Positions 28,803 through 38,218 of a DNA stretch of 64,000 nucleotides are shown piece after piece. Numbering within the stretch: position 1 is the first letter of the stretch; every line of letters starts with the position of its first letter. Made by a program: the position numbers and the translations under genes. The stretch spans positions 372,001-436,000 of the forward strand of contig NZ_JAVJSQ010000004.1 of the NCBI RefSeq assembly GCF_040219335.1. Reading direction: 5' to 3'. The stretch comes from Gimesia sp. (GTDB taxonomy: Bacteria; Planctomycetota; Planctomycetia; Planctomycetales; Planctomycetaceae). Below the pieces are notes generated by a model, which was given only the letters and a program-made list of their open reading frames with translations, did not search any database and was not told the DNA's origin.

Positions 28803-30188
28803 TCAGTCCTGGATGATCTCTTCAATCGCCTCGGTCATCCCCGCGATCAACTTTTCCAACCCGCCCCGGGCAAACGGCGTCTGCCACACCTGGTACAGAT
28901 CCAGGTCATACAGTTCCTCCGGCGTCAGGTAACCGGTCGTTCCGTTGATCAGGTTCAGACAGACAATCGTCCGCTCGGGAAACCGCTCTCGCAACGTTCG
29001 TTGCAGAATCGAATACGCTTCGGTCGGGCTTCCTACCAATATCGTATCCCCCATTCGCCAGACCCAGATCGGCAGCTCTAAAGTATCGCCGTCTCCGATC
29101 CCGCGACGAATATTCCGCCTGCGTCGCAGTCGTTCCTCCAGCGCCCGATCCGTACACGCCTGTCGCTGCTGCTCCAGTTCGTCCGCGGTCGGCCAGTCTT
29201 TGATCTGCATCTCCACGGTGACTTTCTTCCGTTTCAACAGACTCACCGGCGTCACCAGGGCGTGCTTCCAAACCGCCAGCGGTGCGCCTGATTCCATCAC
29301 TCCCTTGTAAGCCAGACGCGTGCCCGGAGGATCCATGTTCTCCAGCGTTGCCAGCGCCGCATACGCGAGTTGTCTCCCGTGACGATCTGCCACCGTAGGA
29401 TCGCCCACGTACTGATACCGCGGCGCGAGCTCTCCCGATGCCCCCTGCATGAACAGGGCAGGGACCCCCAAAGTCTTCTGAATCGTCTCGCGCATCGCTC
29501 CCGGATAGTCGGGCGAGATCGCCGTATTCTCCCACGCCAGCGTCGTCGGATGACAGGCGTAATTCACGATCACCGCCTGCAACGCCCCCTCCAGATCGCT
29601 GATTCGTCCGACCACCAGCGTATCGTCAGCGGGCTCGTCCGGATTCCAGCCGCAGATCAATCGCTCCCCATCCGGGTCGGGCAGATCTCGCATCCCCGCC
29701 AGTTCGCAACGCCCGGTCTTCCATTCCACCACTGCCTCGGTCGCGTTTTTCATCGCCTGCAGTGTGACCTTGACCGACGCTTCGTAGACCTGCTCCAGGA
29801 ACTCCGCCAGCATGTCGCTCGCCGGCAGATCTGGATCAGGGTCCGTCAGCGGAGGCGACGCATGCGTGTGCGTGACTCCGAAGATCAGCGACGACTCATC
29901 CAGTTTGAGCGCCTCCAGCAACCTTGACTGAAACCGGCGAAACGTCGGCAGCGAACGCCACCATCCCAGGTCGCCGTCCAGAAACACGGCCGGCTGCTGG
30001 GAATCGGTTTCGCAAAGCACCAGTGCGTTCAATGTCAGTTTACGATGGATCCAGTCCGCCACGTCGTGTTTCGCGGCTCCCCAGTTACGGGCATAGATCC
30101 CCACCGGCGGGGTGATGTCCACCGTCGCCACTCCGATCCGTCCCCGAAAGAATGCCTCTGTTTTCGCTGCTAAAGCTCGTTCACTCAT
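28803..30188 (-). CDS. Neutral/alkaline ceramidase N-terminal domain-like protein
   Basis: A 461-residue protein resembling the N-terminal catalytic domain of neutral/alkaline non-lysosomal ceramidases. GVATVDITPPVGIYARNWG opens the domain, GVTHTHASPPL is the zinc-type His pair, and VIVNYACHPTTLAWENTAIS contains a further His. MGDTILVGSPTEAYSIL lies late in the protein. No signal peptide is apparent. In Planctomycetota such proteins are abundant and often sit by catabolic genes, so amide hydrolysis of something other than ceramide is plausible. It lies 63 bp from the aldolase gene on the same strand. Confidence 0.8.
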   Translation of the reverse strand: MSERALAAKTEAFFRGRIGVATVDITPPVGIYARNWGAAKHDVADWIHRKLTLNALVLCETDSQQPAVFLDGDLGWWRSLPTFRRFQSRLLEALKLDESSLIFGVTHTHASPPLTDPDPDLPASDMLAEFLEQVYEASVKVTLQAMKNATEAVVEWKTGRCELAGMRDLPDPDGERLICGWNPDEPADDTLVVGRISDLEGALQAVIVNYACHPTTLAWENTAISPDYPGAMRETIQKTLGVPALFMQGASGELAPRYQYVGDPTVADRHGRQLAYAALATLENMDPPGTRLAYKGVMESGAPLAVWKHALVTPVSLLKRKKVTVEMQIKDWPTADELEQQRQACTDRALEERLRRRRNIRRGIGDGDTLELPIWVWRMGDTILVGSPTEAYSILQRTLRERFPERTIVCLNLINGTTGYLTPEELYDLDLYQVWQTPFARGGLEKLIAGMTEAIEEIIQD

Positions 30189-30257
30189 CTTCGCCTCCGC
30201 TTTCCGATGGAGCGCTGCTGCCAGTTTGAATCGTCCGCTGTGTTGACCTGCTTCGGC

Positions 30258-31436
30258 TTACCAGTCGCCGATGGCCCCGTCCTGGTAGAAGACCCGTTGC
30301 ACCGTCTCCTGTTCGAACGGATGCTTCTTGACCTCGTCCTCGTTGATCGAAATCCCCAGGCCCGGCTTCGTGTTCGGCTTCACTGTTCGCGTCGCAGGAT
30401 CGATTTCGAAACCTTCCTCGACCACATCATGACGCCAGGGCACATCCTCGTGTACCGACTCACAGATGATGTAGCTCGGCTGCGAAAATCCAAACTCCAG
30501 CGACGCCGCCGTACTCACCGGCCCCTGTGGATTATGTGGCGCCAACGCAATTCGGTGCGCGTCTGCCAGCGCTGCGATCCGCCGTGCTTCCGTGAACCCA
30601 CCACAATGAGTCAGGTCCAGCTGACAGATCTCGCAGCCCCGTTTTTCAAACAGATCCCGAAACGCGGCCAGATGCGTCAGACGCTCTCCCGTCGCGATCG
30701 GCGTCGTCACCGCCGCGTTGATCCGCGCCAGGCTCTCGATCGATTCCGGCCAGCACGGCTCTTCGAAGAAATACAGTCCATACGGATCCAGTGCCTGCGC
30801 GAACTGCAGCCCCATCGCCGGTGAAGGGCGGGCATGACAGTCCACCATGATGTCGATCTCGTCTCCCACCGCTTCCCGCATCGCTGCGACGCAGTCATCA
30901 GCCGCTTTGACAGGCTTCAAACCTTCAATCGGCATCGTGGGAGGCACCGCCATCGACTTGAACGCTGTGAACCCGTCCGCCACGGCCTGTTGCGCCAGCT
31001 CTGCGAACTGAGCCGCATTGTCGGTCGACGTCTGGTAGAACGACTCCATATTGCCGCCACCCAGATGACAGTATAGCCGGATGTAATCCCGCACCGGGCC
31101 GCCCCACAACTGATGACAGGGCACGCCGTGAATCTTCCCCAGGATGTCCCACAGCGCCAGATCGATACCGGCAATCGCCGTCGACCGCGTGACACCACTT
31201 CCGTGCCAGAAGTGCTGGCGCCACATCATCTGCCACAGATATTCCACCCGCCGGGGGTCTTCGCCGATCAACAGCTGGGACAGATCCTCGATCGTCCCCA
31301 CGATCCCCCGCGTGTGCCACTCCAGTGTCGCTTCACCCCAGCCGAACAGTCCAGGCTGATCGGTGATCACTTTCACAAACACCCAGTTTCTCATCCGGGC
31401 GTGACACACCAGTGTCTCGATGCGTTCGATTTTCAT
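30258..31436 (-). CDS. Enolase-superfamily dehydratase (galactonate dehydratase-like)
   Basis: A 392-residue mandelate racemase/muconate lactonizing enzyme family protein, first gene of the cluster. Metal and catalytic residues follow the galactonate dehydratase pattern: VDCHARPSP (Asp and His), EEPCWPE (Glu), IATGERLTH (Glu) and [15 protein letters not shown] (His). Expected reaction is beta-elimination of water from an aldonate to a 2-keto-3-deoxy acid, the substrate type of the downstream DHDPS-family enzyme. Exact sugar acid not determinable. Confidence 0.87.
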   Translation of the reverse strand: MKIERIETLVCHARMRNWVFVKVITDQPGLFGWGEATLEWHTRGIVGTIEDLSQLLIGEDPRRVEYLWQMMWRQHFWHGSGVTRSTAIAGIDLALWDILGKIHGVPCHQLWGGPVRDYIRLYCHLGGGNMESFYQTSTDNAAQFAELAQQAVADGFTAFKSMAVPPTMPIEGLKPVKAADDCVAAMREAVGDEIDIMVDCHARPSPAMGLQFAQALDPYGLYFFEEPCWPESIESLARINAAVTTPIATGERLTHLAAFRDLFEKRGCEICQLDLTHCGGFTEARRIAALADAHRIALAPHNPQGPVSTAASLEFGFSQPSYIICESVHEDVPWRHDVVEEGFEIDPATRTVKPNTKPGLGISINEDEVKKHPFEQETVQRVFYQDGAIGDW

Positions 31437-31605
31437 CCGGTTCGGTTTCCCATCTGCAGAAGTTTTATTTTGGCGTCAAAATAACAACATACTCTGCGGG
31501 CGACCGGGAAGCAAGCCAGAGGACTCCCGAACCAGACACGATTTTCCCGATCGGCGCAGCAGCGACAAGTCCAGTCTGTACTGTCGTTTCGCTATCGCAG
31601 CCGCG

Positions 31606-32901
31606 TCAGGGGAACGTCAGATCCTCATCGTCGTCTTCGAATTCCTCCAGCCGCTGCCGTGCCATATCCGCCCAGGGGCCCATTTCGTCGAATTCGAGAT
31701 AAATCTTCCAGTGGGGCACCGCTTCTTCCACGCGGTTCAACTGGTGCAAAACTTCCGCGGTATGCAGATGCGCATCCGGATAATCGGGGTGAACCTGCAG
31801 CGCGATCTCAAACGCCTGCAGCGCCGCTTCCGGATCGCCCAGCTCGTTATGCAGACACCCCAGCTGCGTCCACGCTTCGATGTAATCGTGATCCCATTCC
31901 ACCGCCGCGTAATATCGCTCGAGCGCGCCCTCCGTATTTCCCTTCAGATACAGCGCCTCGGCCAGATGCAGATGCGTTTCCGGCACATCGGGTTGCCCCA
32001 GCAGTGACAGTCGGAACGCCTCGATCGCAGGCTTCGCTTCCCCCGCGTCCAGGTACTGGCAGCCCTCCTGGAACCATTCTTCTGCGCTCCGGTCTTTCAC
32101 CTCGGGCGTCTTCAGGTGCTCGGTGAACTCAATCGTCCCCTCGAACTCCTCTTCGCCCGCCAGTTCGGGAACTTCGGTCTCTTCCGTACCAAAGTCGAAC
32201 ACCCGCTGTCCCTGTTTCGGATCGATCAGACCCCGCTCATCTTTCAGCAGCAGCTGTGCGTCCTGTGACAGCAGCGTCAGCTGCGAGAGCGGGGCATCTA
32301 TCTCATTGAAGACCTTCCCCAGGTGTTGCAGGCTTTCTTCCAGTTCCCGCGGATGCACGCCCGATTCCAGCAGTTGAGACAGTCTCCGCACACTCGCGAC
32401 TTCCTGGAAGGAAAAGTAGGGGAGTCGGAAAATCTTCCGCACCGGCTTGATCAGTCCCTGGCGTTCCCATCTGCGGATGGTCCCCACCGGGATATTCAGC
32501 ATCTGCGTCAGCATCGCGGGCGTATAAAGCTGATCCATATTCACGCCGGGATCGCGGAGTTCAATCAGGGCCAGCCAGTCCGATTCCTTGATGATCCGAA
32601 TCGGCGTCCCTTCCTGAATCAGTTCCTGGGCCTGACTCAGATTGACGGAAGGCGAACCGTCGGCTTCCAGCGGCCAGCCTTCTTCACCCACCACCAGCAG
32701 CGTCGTCTGACGACTCACATGCTGGGCCGCCTGACCGCCGTGCTGCTCGACGAACTCCCACGCCTTATGGTGTGTCATGGAGGCGAGCGTCCCGGTAAAA
32801 ACCACGCGCTCTCCCTGTAGCGCCGGCGAGCCCTGCAGCAGTTGATCAGGTTGTTCTTCTTCTGTCTCAGCCATAGTCTCTGTAATACAGAATTTCTTCA
32901 T
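31606..32901 (-). CDS. BRCT - MerR-type HTH - TPR protein
   Basis: A 431-residue protein with three unlike parts. Residues 29-113 match a BRCT domain as in DNA ligase LigA (GERVVFTGTLASMTHHKAWE, then VSRQTTLLVVGEEGWP). Residues 125-195 match a MerR-type winged helix (YTPAMLTQMLNIPVGTIRRW, then RQGLIKPVRKI). Residues 285-415 hold TPR repeats (EEWFQEGCQYLDAGEAKPAI, EAWTQLGCLHNELGDPEAAL). The tail is acidic. Start could be the ATG at 32901 or at 32874; neither has a strong ribosome site. It looks like a DNA-binding adaptor that links a TPR platform to BRCT contacts; function unknown. Confidence 0.8.
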   Translation of the reverse strand: MKKFCITETMAETEEEQPDQLLQGSPALQGERVVFTGTLASMTHHKAWEFVEQHGGQAAQHVSRQTTLLVVGEEGWPLEADGSPSVNLSQAQELIQEGTPIRIIKESDWLALIELRDPGVNMDQLYTPAMLTQMLNIPVGTIRRWERQGLIKPVRKIFRLPYFSFQEVASVRRLSQLLESGVHPRELEESLQHLGKVFNEIDAPLSQLTLLSQDAQLLLKDERGLIDPKQGQRVFDFGTEETEVPELAGEEEFEGTIEFTEHLKTPEVKDRSAEEWFQEGCQYLDAGEAKPAIEAFRLSLLGQPDVPETHLHLAEALYLKGNTEGALERYYAAVEWDHDYIEAWTQLGCLHNELGDPEAALQAFEIALQVHPDYPDAHLHTAEVLHQLNRVEEAVPHWKIYLEFDEMGPWADMARQRLEEFEDDDEDLTFP

Positions 32902-33112
32902 AAATATCGAGAAAAAAGGGGGTTATCAGATGCGAGTTTCAAAATATCATACCCCTGGGAGGTAAACTTTCCTTGAGGATACTGATACGCGAATCCGTTG
33001 GGTAGCTTTCAGGCCGATCCTTCATTATAAGGGAGCAAAATAAGTCTTTTTCCTGCTCAGGGTACTGTTTGTACCCCGAATTTTGACCATACATCCATGG
33101 GAGTTGATTGGA

Positions 33113-34354
33113 ATGTCCGTGCTCGAGTCGAATGACCCCGAAATCTGGAACCTGATTCAGGCTGAAGCCAAACGTCAGAAAGACGGTCTGGAACTCATCG
33201 CCTCTGAAAATTACACCAGTGCTTCGATCATGGAAGCAGCCGGCTCGATCCTGACGAACAAATACGCCGAAGGCCTCCCCGGACGCCGTTACTACGGCGG
33301 TTGTGAAAACGTCGACGTCATCGAAAACATCGCCCGCGATCGGGCCTGCAGCCTCTTCGGAGCCGAATACGCCAACGTCCAGCCGCACTCCGGTTCCCAG
33401 GCCAACATGTCCGTCTACTTCACTGTCCTCAAACCAGGCGACACCTTCCTGGCGATGGACCTCGCACACGGCGGTCACCTCACCCACGGCATGAAACTCA
33501 ACTTCTCGGGCAATCTTTATAACCCCGTCCCTTACGGCGTACGGGAAGACAATCACCAGATCGACTACGATCAGGTCGCCAAACTGGCCCGCGAACACAA
33601 ACCTAAAATGATCATCGCTGGTGCCTCCGCGTACCCCCGTGAAATCGATCACCCCAAGTTCGCGGAAATCGCCGCTGAAGTTGGAGCCGTCCTGATGGTC
33701 GACATGGCTCACTATTCCGGCCTCGTTGCTGGTGGCGTGCACAACAACCCCGTTGAAGTCGCCGACTTCGTCACCTCCACCACCCACAAAACACTCCGTG
33801 GTCCCCGGTCCGGCTTCGTCCTCATGAAGAAGAAGTACGCCAAAGACCTCAACCGCGAAGTCTTCCCGGGCATCCAAGGGGGACCGCTGGAACACGTCAT
33901 CGCCGGTAAAGCCGTCTGCTTCAAAGAAGCCGCTACCGACGACTTCAAAGCCTACGCCCGGCAGATCGTCGCCAACGCGAAGACCCTCGCCGATGCCCTG
34001 ATGGCTGGCGGCATCAAGCTCGCGTCCGGCGGAACCGACAACCACCTGATGCTCTGCGACGTCACCGCCATCGGCCTCGCCGGTAAAATCGCCGAAGAAG
34101 CCCTCGACAAGGCCGGCATCACCGTCAACAAAAACATGATCCCCTACGATCAGCGCAAGCCCCTCGATCCCAGCGGGATTCGCATCGGGACCGCCGCACT
34201 CACCACGCGCGGCATGAAAGAAGACGAGATGAAGAAGGTCGGTGCCTGGATTCTCAAAGTCCTCGGCGCCCCCGAAGACGAAGCGACCATCAGTGCCGTC
34301 AAAGGGGAAATCGAGGAATTCGCTCAGAACTTCCCCGTGCCCGGCATCGCGTAA
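33113..34354 (+). CDS. glyA: Serine hydroxymethyltransferase
   Basis: Interconverts serine and glycine with tetrahydrofolate. The ATG at 33113 is used, with GGGAG at 33099-33103 upstream, rather than an in-frame TTG at 33083; 413 residues. [28 protein letters not shown], and the PLP lysine in [11 protein letters not shown] are diagnostic. hisD begins 18 bp after its stop, so the two are co-transcribed. A short inverted repeat GGTAC-tgttt-GTACC lies at 33061-33075 in the leader. Confidence 0.97.
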   Translation: MSVLESNDPEIWNLIQAEAKRQKDGLELIASENYTSASIMEAAGSILTNKYAEGLPGRRYYGGCENVDVIENIARDRACSLFGAEYANVQPHSGSQANMSVYFTVLKPGDTFLAMDLAHGGHLTHGMKLNFSGNLYNPVPYGVREDNHQIDYDQVAKLAREHKPKMIIAGASAYPREIDHPKFAEIAAEVGAVLMVDMAHYSGLVAGGVHNNPVEVADFVTSTTHKTLRGPRSGFVLMKKKYAKDLNREVFPGIQGGPLEHVIAGKAVCFKEAATDDFKAYARQIVANAKTLADALMAGGIKLASGGTDNHLMLCDVTAIGLAGKIAEEALDKAGITVNKNMIPYDQRKPLDPSGIRIGTAALTTRGMKEDEMKKVGAWILKVLGAPEDEATISAVKGEIEEFAQNFPVPGIA

Positions 34355-34372
34355 CAGACAGAACTCTGACTC

Positions 34373-35749
34373 ATGACACAGCACAGCGATCTTGATATCA
34401 CGACCATCGACTGCACCCGCGACGATGCCACCGCGCTCTTCAGCGAACTCCGTGAGAAGCTGAGCCCCCGCGGCAATGTCGTCTCCGAAGCCGGTCGTCA
34501 GCGGACCATCGAACTGTTCGGCGAACCTCTCTCTCCGCAGGAGGTCGTCGAACGGATCTGTAACGATGTCCGCGACAAAGGCCTTGACGCACTCCTCGAT
34601 TACTCGGAAAAGCTCGATCGCAAGCAGCTCACCCCCGAGACCATGCGTGTCTCGGCTGAGGAACTCCAGGAAGCCCACGCCAAGGCCGACCCCGAGTATC
34701 TCGCCACGCTGCGTCGTATTCGTGATAACATCATCGAGTTCCAGTCGGCTCTGCTGCCGGACGACGTCAAAGTCCTCCGCGAAGCAGGAGAGTCCCGCGT
34801 CGAACTCCGTCAGCGGTACCTCCCCCTCAAACGGGTCGGTGTCTGCATTCCCGGCGGCGCAGCCGCGTATCCTTCGACCCTGCTGATGACCGCGGTCCCC
34901 GCACAGACCGCAGGCGTAAAAGAGATCGTTGTCGTCGTGCCTCCCACCGATTTCGGAGGCTACAACACCGACATCCTCGCCGCCTGTCAGGAACTCGGCA
35001 TCACCGAAATCTACCGTGTCGGCGGCGCCCAGGCGGTAGCCGCCCTCGCGTACGGCGTCGAAGGCATTGAACGCGTCGACAAAATCGTCGGCCCCGGCAA
35101 CCTGTTCGTGGCCCTCGCCAAGCGTCACGTCTTTGGTGAAGTCGATATCGACAGCATCGCCGGCCCCAGTGAAGTCATCGTCCTCGCCGACGAAACCGCC
35201 AACCCCGAGTTTGTCGCCAGCGATCTCATCTCGCAGGCCGAGCACAGCCCCGGGTCCGGCGTCCTCATCACCTGGCACGCACCGCTGATCGAAGCCGTCC
35301 GCACCGCGCTGATCAACCAGCTGGGCGAACTCCCCCGCGGCGACCTCGCCCGCCAGAGTCTGCTCGACTACGGCGCGCTGATTCTCGCCCGTGATGAAGA
35401 CGAAGCCGCCCGCTATACCGACCTGCTGGCCCCCGAGCACCTGCACATCTCGACCGCAGACCCCGATCAGCAGCTCGCCAAAATCCAGAACGCCGGCGCC
35501 ATCTTCATGGGACATTATACTCCCGTCGCGACCGGCGACTACTACGCCGGCCCGTCGCACGTGCTTCCCACCGGAGGCACCGCCCGCTTCGCCAACGGCC
35601 TCTGTTCGATCGACTTCCTCAAACGCTCCTCGGTGATCTACTACAACCAGGAGGGTCTGCAAGGCGACGCCCCCGGCATCACGCTGCTCGCCGAAAAGGA
35701 AGGCCTCACCGCCCACGCCGCCAGCGTCACGATCCGCCTCAAGGACTGA
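34373..35749 (+). CDS. hisD: Histidinol dehydrogenase
   Basis: Last two steps of histidine synthesis, oxidising L-histidinol to histidine with NAD and zinc. The 458 residues include VCIPGGAAAYPSTLLM, YRVGGAQAVAALAYG, IVGPGNLFVALAKR, AGPSEVIVLADETANP and the zinc-binding ISQAEHSPGSG. The C-terminal GPSHVLPTGGTARF is also typical. It is translationally close to glyA. Confidence 0.97.
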   Translation: MTQHSDLDITTIDCTRDDATALFSELREKLSPRGNVVSEAGRQRTIELFGEPLSPQEVVERICNDVRDKGLDALLDYSEKLDRKQLTPETMRVSAEELQEAHAKADPEYLATLRRIRDNIIEFQSALLPDDVKVLREAGESRVELRQRYLPLKRVGVCIPGGAAAYPSTLLMTAVPAQTAGVKEIVVVVPPTDFGGYNTDILAACQELGITEIYRVGGAQAVAALAYGVEGIERVDKIVGPGNLFVALAKRHVFGEVDIDSIAGPSEVIVLADETANPEFVASDLISQAEHSPGSGVLITWHAPLIEAVRTALINQLGELPRGDLARQSLLDYGALILARDEDEAARYTDLLAPEHLHISTADPDQQLAKIQNAGAIFMGHYTPVATGDYYAGPSHVLPTGGTARFANGLCSIDFLKRSSVIYYNQEGLQGDAPGITLLAEKEGLTAHAASVTIRLKD

Positions 35750-35983
35750 AGCATTTTCACCTGAAGACCCGGAACTGAAAACCGCTGCGCACTGCACAAA
35801 CTGGACTGGAACCGCTCCCGCCGATCCGTATGTTGTTCCAAATCTGGCTCGCGCGCGAGACACCTGCCTGAGCACCGGCACAAGCTTCACCAGTGCCTTA
35901 ACCCCACCTGAACAGCCACCGGTTTTCACCACGTCTGCACCTGACCGCAACGCACCAGTGCCCGATGTTCCCCGGACACAGGC

Positions 35984-36058
35984 GGACAGATTCCGGCCGG
36001 ACCGGGACAAATTCCAGGCCACACCAGGACAAAATCCGGCCACATCGGGACAAAATTT
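35984..36058 (+). repeat. Four short direct repeats, period 21-22 nt
   Basis: Units begin at 35984, 36005, 36027 and 36048, each starting GGACA(A/G)A(A/T)T with CCGGCC- or CCAGGCC-like remainder. The fourth is partial and runs into AATTTTGTCTTGAC. Looks like a decaying minisatellite. Confidence 0.7.
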
Positions 36059-36296
36059 TGTCTTGACTCCCCCACGCCCATCCAGAAGATAAGCCCCATC
36101 AACGGAACCCCCAAAGATAATGAGATCCGCATGGGCAACCCTATGTGGTTGCCCGTTCCAGCCATCCACACAATCAAACCAACCCATGAGCAACAAAGCA
36201 CCAGCCGCCGACAACAACCAAAACATCAGTAACAATTCCCATCCATGAAAACCAACCAATCCCCAATACGCTCCAACCCCAGCGCATCAAACCGCG

Positions 36297-36330
36297 GGGG
36301 TGCCACAGTTGGCTCGCCCAACTGTACCCC
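36297..36330 (+). repeat. REP-like hairpin
   Basis: GGGGT-gcc-ACAGTTGG-ctcgc-CCAACTGT-ACCCC forms a 13-bp stem with a 3-nt bulge. The pattern GGGTGCCAC-GT-GG-CTCG is repeated in another hairpin near 44970. Confidence 0.65.
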
Positions 36331-36360
36331 AACAATCCAGCAAGCAAAAAGATCGGGTAG

Positions 36361-36379
36361 GCCCGAATACAATTCGGGC
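36361..36379 (+). repeat. Short palindromic hairpin
   Basis: GCCCGAA-tacaa-TTCGGGC, a 7-bp stem followed by GAGCGCAGCGAGC. Part of the same repeat-rich region. Confidence 0.6.
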
Positions 36380-37277
36380 CGAGCGCAGCGAGCAGGAAAC
36401 CAACAGTGCAGACAAGAGATCCAAAACCCGCCCCCAATTCAACGTAGGGGCAACCCTGTGTGGTTGCCCGCCGCGCGACACCCCACCAGTTCATCCCCCC
36501 AATGGCACAACAGAGCCCACACCAACTCTGAGCAGCAAGGCCCCAGCCGCCGGTAAAAACCAACCCAGCCATCATACAGATCGGCACAGAGCAGGGGAGC
36601 TGAAAACAAACCACCAGCCAGCATCCATCCACCTGCAAAAACCACAACCAGCCCAGGTCGCTCCCAAAACCAACCCCAGCCAGCGAACCAGAATTCTGAC
36701 ACAACAACACCAGAACAGAAATGAGCCGCAGGGCATTAGCCCCGGTTGTAACGACAGAGGTCTGCACCGCCCAAATCAAGATCCCCCACCCAGACCCCAA
36801 TGCAACGTAGGGGCAACCCTGTGTGGTTGCCCGCCGCGCGACATCCCACCAGTTCCCGCCCCCAATGGCACAACAGAAGCCGCACACCAACCCTGAGCGG
36901 CAACGCCCCAGCCGCCGGTAACAACCAAACCACCAGCCAACGAACAAAAATTCTGACACCCCGACCGCAGTAGAGATCAAAGTAGGGGCAACCCTGTGTG
37001 GTTGCCCGCCGCGCGACACCCCACCAGTTCCCGCCCCAATGGCACAACAGGGCCCCCACCAACCCTGAGCGGCAACGCACCAGCCGCCGGTAACAACCAA
37101 AACACCCCACCACGCAAAACCCGTCACCCAGAACAAAATCAGCCCCAACCAAACCGGGCCGGTCCCCCAGAAACCCAAACCCCGGCACAATCCCTCACTC
37201 AACGATTCAAAAACACCAGCGGTGCTGTTACATTGAAGCAAGCAGGCAAAGCACAAGACAACAGCAGGAGCAGAACC

Positions 37278-37634
37278 ATGTCACAACACAGGCCCTTTGA
37301 GATCTGGGTAGAACTGGAAGCCATTACAGACGGCACCTGGAAAGAGGACGTGGAAGATCAATACTGCAACGCGATCATCGAATTTGAAAACGGCGACCGC
37401 ATCGGCCTCAATATCTGGAGCGAAGCCCTGTTCAACCGCTGCCCCACAGAACTGTTCTGGTATGACAACAAGATTGCTGATGGCCCCGACTTGATCATCA
37501 AAGACTTTTCTATCGAGTCCATCAAAGCGACCCTCAGCCAGCTCATCACAGAAGATAACTGGCTCATCGGCCGCGGCTTTCCAGCTAATGATGAATCAGA
37601 TAATTTCACTCACGAAACGCAAGTCGCTGGCTGA
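37278..37634 (+). CDS. Small unknown protein, tandem copy 1
   Basis: 118 residues, start ATG at 37278 with AGGAG at 37267-37271. Acidic and tryptophan-containing, with blocks PFEIWVELEAITDGTWKED, FENGDRIGLNIWSE, CPTELFWYDNK and SIESIKATLSQLI. The next gene is a near duplicate: the unit from about 37252 repeats 384 bp later, including the leader. This copy ends with a 15-residue tail (starting NDESD) that copy 2 lacks. I do not recognise the family. Small duplicated acidic proteins are sometimes immunity proteins, but nothing here proves it. Confidence 0.7.
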   Translation: MSQHRPFEIWVELEAITDGTWKEDVEDQYCNAIIEFENGDRIGLNIWSEALFNRCPTELFWYDNKIADGPDLIIKDFSIESIKATLSQLITEDNWLIGRGFPANDESDNFTHETQVAG

Positions 37635-37661
37635 ACACAAGACAACAGCAGGAGCAGAACC

Positions 37662-37982
37662 ATGTCACAACACGGGCCCTTTGAGATCTGGGTAGAACTG
37701 GAAGCCATCACAGACGGCACCTGGAAAGAGGACGTGGAAGATCAGTTCTGCAACGCGATCATCAAATTCGAAAACGGCGATCGCATCGGCCTCAACATCT
37801 GGAGCGAAGCCCGTTTCAACCGCCGCCCCACGGAGCTGTTCTGGTTCAACAACAAAGTCGCCCACGGCCCGGACCTGATCGTCAAAGAGTTCACCATCGA
37901 CTCCATCAAAGCCACCCTCCGCCAGCTCATCACAGAAAACAACTGGCTCACTGGGAGAGGCTTCCCGGCCAAGGAGGATTGA
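37662..37982 (+). CDS. Small unknown protein, tandem copy 2
   Basis: 106 residues, about 80 percent or more identical by eye to the upstream copy: PFEIWVELEAITDGTWKED, FENGDRIGLNIWSEARFN, RPTELFWFNNKVAHGPDLI and ITENNWLTGRGFPAKED. It has its own copy of the leader with AGGAG before ATG. Many third-position changes relative to copy 1 with conserved protein suggest both are under selection. Function unknown. Confidence 0.7.
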   Translation: MSQHGPFEIWVELEAITDGTWKEDVEDQFCNAIIKFENGDRIGLNIWSEARFNRRPTELFWFNNKVAHGPDLIVKEFTIDSIKATLRQLITENNWLTGRGFPAKED

Positions 37983-38080
37983 AACCGTTTAAATTAAGAT
38001 TTTAAAATTACATGTCAAGAAAATGAAACAGTAGTGGGCAACTAGCGAGCCAGCATTTGCCTAAACATCTTGAGTAAAAA

Positions 38081-38160
38081 ACAGTTCAACCACTGCCCCA
38101 CAGAACTATACTGGCACAACAACAAAATCGCCCACGGCCTCAACTTAATCTTCAAGCCAT
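38081..38160 (+). pseudogene. Decayed third copy of the small duplicated gene
   Basis: About 27 codons match the middle of the two upstream genes: FNHCPTELYWHNNKIAHGLN aligns with FNRRPTELFWFNNKVAHGPD. The 5' part is missing and the frame runs on into unrelated sequence. It marks an older, larger tandem array next to the AT-rich gene that follows. Confidence 0.75.
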
Positions 38161-38218
38161 CTCTAATAACTGACCATAGAAGACAATTCGAATCATGTGA
38201 TGCAGTTCATTTTTCACA

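Larger units (their letters stand above)
36125..37105 (+). repeat. Dispersed family of four palindrome-containing repeats
   Basis: The core is GGGCAACC-6 nt-GGTTGCCC, an 8-bp hairpin, at 36133-36154, 36448-36469, 36811-36832 and 36986-37007. In the last three copies the core is preceded by GTAG and followed by CGCCGCGCGACA(C/T)CCCACCAG and a longer shared tail ending in CCAGCCGCCGGTAA. The first copy is diverged but keeps a similar tail (CCAGCCGCCGACAA, about 36211). Units are about 125 nt, unevenly spaced. They resemble bacterial REP/MITE-like palindromic elements; no transposase is nearby. Confidence 0.8.
35750..37251. other. Non-coding repeat-rich region
   Basis: About 1.5 kb after hisD with no supported gene. 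Long open frames on the minus strand (36174-37256 and neighbours) encode tryptophan- and cysteine-rich, repeated low-complexity sequence and are by-products of the repeats. The region is made of short direct repeats near 36 kb, four copies of a palindromic unit, and two further hairpins, listed separately. Confidence 0.7.

Noticed and set aside
32939-36259. 1106-residue open frame on the minus strand opposite glyA and hisD
   Set aside because: It lies antisense to two firmly identified genes and has no domain or signal; it is a shadow of codon bias.
35984-37105. CRISPR array
   Set aside because: Repeats are palindromic or imperfect with irregular spacing and no unique spacers of constant length; no cas genes in the window.
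36174-37256. 360-residue minus-strand frame rich in Trp, Cys and Gly
   Set aside because: Its repeated peptide (RRATTQGCPY) comes from the palindromic DNA repeats; no gene-like features.
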